Below, piece by piece: positions 46,276-47,084 of a stretch of DNA of 47,084 nucleotides. The position numbers were made by a program, and so were the translations under genes. Origin of the DNA: Thiohalocapsa sp. (GTDB lineage Bacteria > Pseudomonadota > Gammaproteobacteria > Chromatiales > Chromatiaceae); contig NZ_JAJDNQ010000112.1 of the NCBI RefSeq assembly GCF_022340605.1, positions 1 through 47,084 of the forward strand, given 5' to 3'. Below the pieces are notes generated by a model. That model had not been told where the DNA came from and did no database searches. It worked only from the letters and a program-made list of their open reading frames with translations. Every line of letters begins with the position of its first letter. The stretch's first letter is position 1.

Positions 46276-47084
46276 TCAGAACATGAACGTGGCCCGCAGC
46301 GACAGCGCCCAGGCGTCGTCGCGGCCGGGAGCCAGCGCCGGGTCCCGAATATACTGCACATCCGGCGTCAGCAGCAGACCGTTGAAGAAGGTCCAGTTCC
46401 AGTACAGCTCCGCGATCTTCTCGCTGCGCGCGCCCGGCGGGTTCGTGGGTGCGTCGGCCGCGCCGCTGTAACCGAGGGCGAGCCCGATCTGGTCCGTCTT
46501 GCTCCGCCCGAGCGGATTGTTCATCACTGCGCCGAGGGCATAGGACGCGCGTATCGGCGTCGTGAAGCCCCAGGCGCCGTTGGCCCTGCCGAAAACCGCC
46601 CAAGTATCGTTCAAATTCTGCACCGCGTTGACCGACCAGCCTGTGCTGGCGGGCTGTAGCGGCACGGTAGGCACATCGTAGTAGGTGAACGAGTATTGTG
46701 CGGTACCAAGCCCGCGAAGCTTCGGCGTCCACTGCATGTACCCGAACCAGGCGAGATTCCGCTCATCGAAACCCTTGCTGGAAAGATTCGCGCCGGTGAT
46801 ATCCGTGGCATTCTGAAAGCCGGTGGCGAGCTGGACCCTGCTGGTGACGTTGATCTGCGCATAGGCGCCGAGGCCGGCGATGGGATAGGTGGACGTCCCG
46901 TTCTGTGCAAACACGTAGTTGCTGAAGTTCTGCTGCTGGTCGGCCAGATACTGGTTGCCGTCGAAGTTGTAGAAGGGATACTGACCAACCGACAACAGCA
47001 GCTTGTTGCCCGGGAAGGCATGGGTATACGTGAGCTGATTGAACGAATCTTCGCCGCTACCGGGAAAATCGTTGATCGGAGTGA
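46276..47084 (-). CDS. OprB-type carbohydrate-selective porin (5' end outside window)
   Basis: The C-terminal roughly 268 residues of an outer-membrane beta-barrel: NDFPGSGEDSFNQLTYTHAF, QYPFYNFDGNQYLADQQQNF, GYSGAADAPTNPPGARSEKI and a terminal strand ending in Phe (WALSLRATFMF), as needed for barrel assembly. The frame is open to the window edge, so the signal peptide and N-terminal third are outside. OprB-like porins admit sugars or other small solutes. Confidence 0.85.
   Translation of the reverse strand, partial: TPINDFPGSGEDSFNQLTYTHAFPGNKLLLSVGQYPFYNFDGNQYLADQQQNFSNYVFAQNGTSTYPIAGLGAYAQINVTSRVQLATGFQNATDITGANLSSKGFDERNLAWFGYMQWTPKLRGLGTAQYSFTYYDVPTVPLQPASTGWSVNAVQNLNDTWAVFGRANGAWGFTTPIRASYALGAVMNNPLGRSKTDQIGLALGYSGAADAPTNPPGARSEKIAELYWNWTFFNGLLLTPDVQYIRDPALAPGRDDAWALSLRATFMF

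Overview
The window is about 47 kb of high-GC, gene-dense chromosomal DNA from a gammaproteobacterium. The homodimeric AceE/AceF type of pyruvate dehydrogenase, a fatty acid cis/trans isomerase with c-type heme, a BCCT transporter, dispersed GC-rich intergenic repeats and a possible sulfur-globule-like secreted protein would fit a purple sulfur bacterium (Chromatiaceae) or a relative. That placement is inference; no rRNA or tRNA gene is visible.

Layout. 1-2.1 kb: 5' part of serS, then the fluoride-channel pair crcB and DUF190, all leftward. 2.5-3.5 kb: a secreted Tyr/Gly/Pro- and Met-Pro-rich protein with its own promoter and terminator. 3.9-12.7 kb: pyruvate dehydrogenase genes aceE and aceF, then lpdA about 2.9 kb further on. 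Between them lie a membrane terpene-cyclase-like protein, an AhpD-like protein and a FitA/VapC toxin-antitoxin pair. One long dispersed repeat lies in the aceF-lpdA interval and a second copy follows lpdA. 12.9-21.6 kb: Uma2 nuclease, TelA-family protein, BCCT transporter, an alcohol dehydrogenase lacking its structural zinc cysteines, ExoIII and MgtE. 21.9-26.2 kb: a tightly overlapped leftward operon of a GNAT-C39 peptidase fusion, a RimK-like ATP-grasp ligase and an RNA m5C methyltransferase. 26.4-29.4 kb: argE, a cyclic-nucleotide-binding protein and a PHP phosphoesterase.

29.4-33.7 kb is an accessory and decay zone. It holds a DUF4399 fragment, a reverse transcriptase that stops before its catalytic YxDD motif, a NACHT/formylglycine-generating-enzyme target gene whose 3' end looks like a diversity-generating-retroelement variable region, and an Avd-like scrap fused to that target. 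A second VapBC pair, an Rpn-like nuclease scrap and two arrays of a 27-bp repeat are also here. I read this as a collapsed diversity-generating retroelement.

33.7-47.1 kb is mostly envelope and stress functions, all leftward: an RND pump with its lipoprotein adaptor, two tandem DedA proteins, a fatty acid cis/trans isomerase overlapping an MscS channel, a permease remnant, PPK2 and an OprB-type porin cut by the window edge.

The most interesting items are the GNAT-C39/RimK-like/m5C-methyltransferase operon, the collapsed retroelement, the bacterial Pyr4-like membrane cyclase, and several families of dispersed palindromic repeats, including two 123-bp elements in opposite orientation with matching GTGGGAGCG ends.
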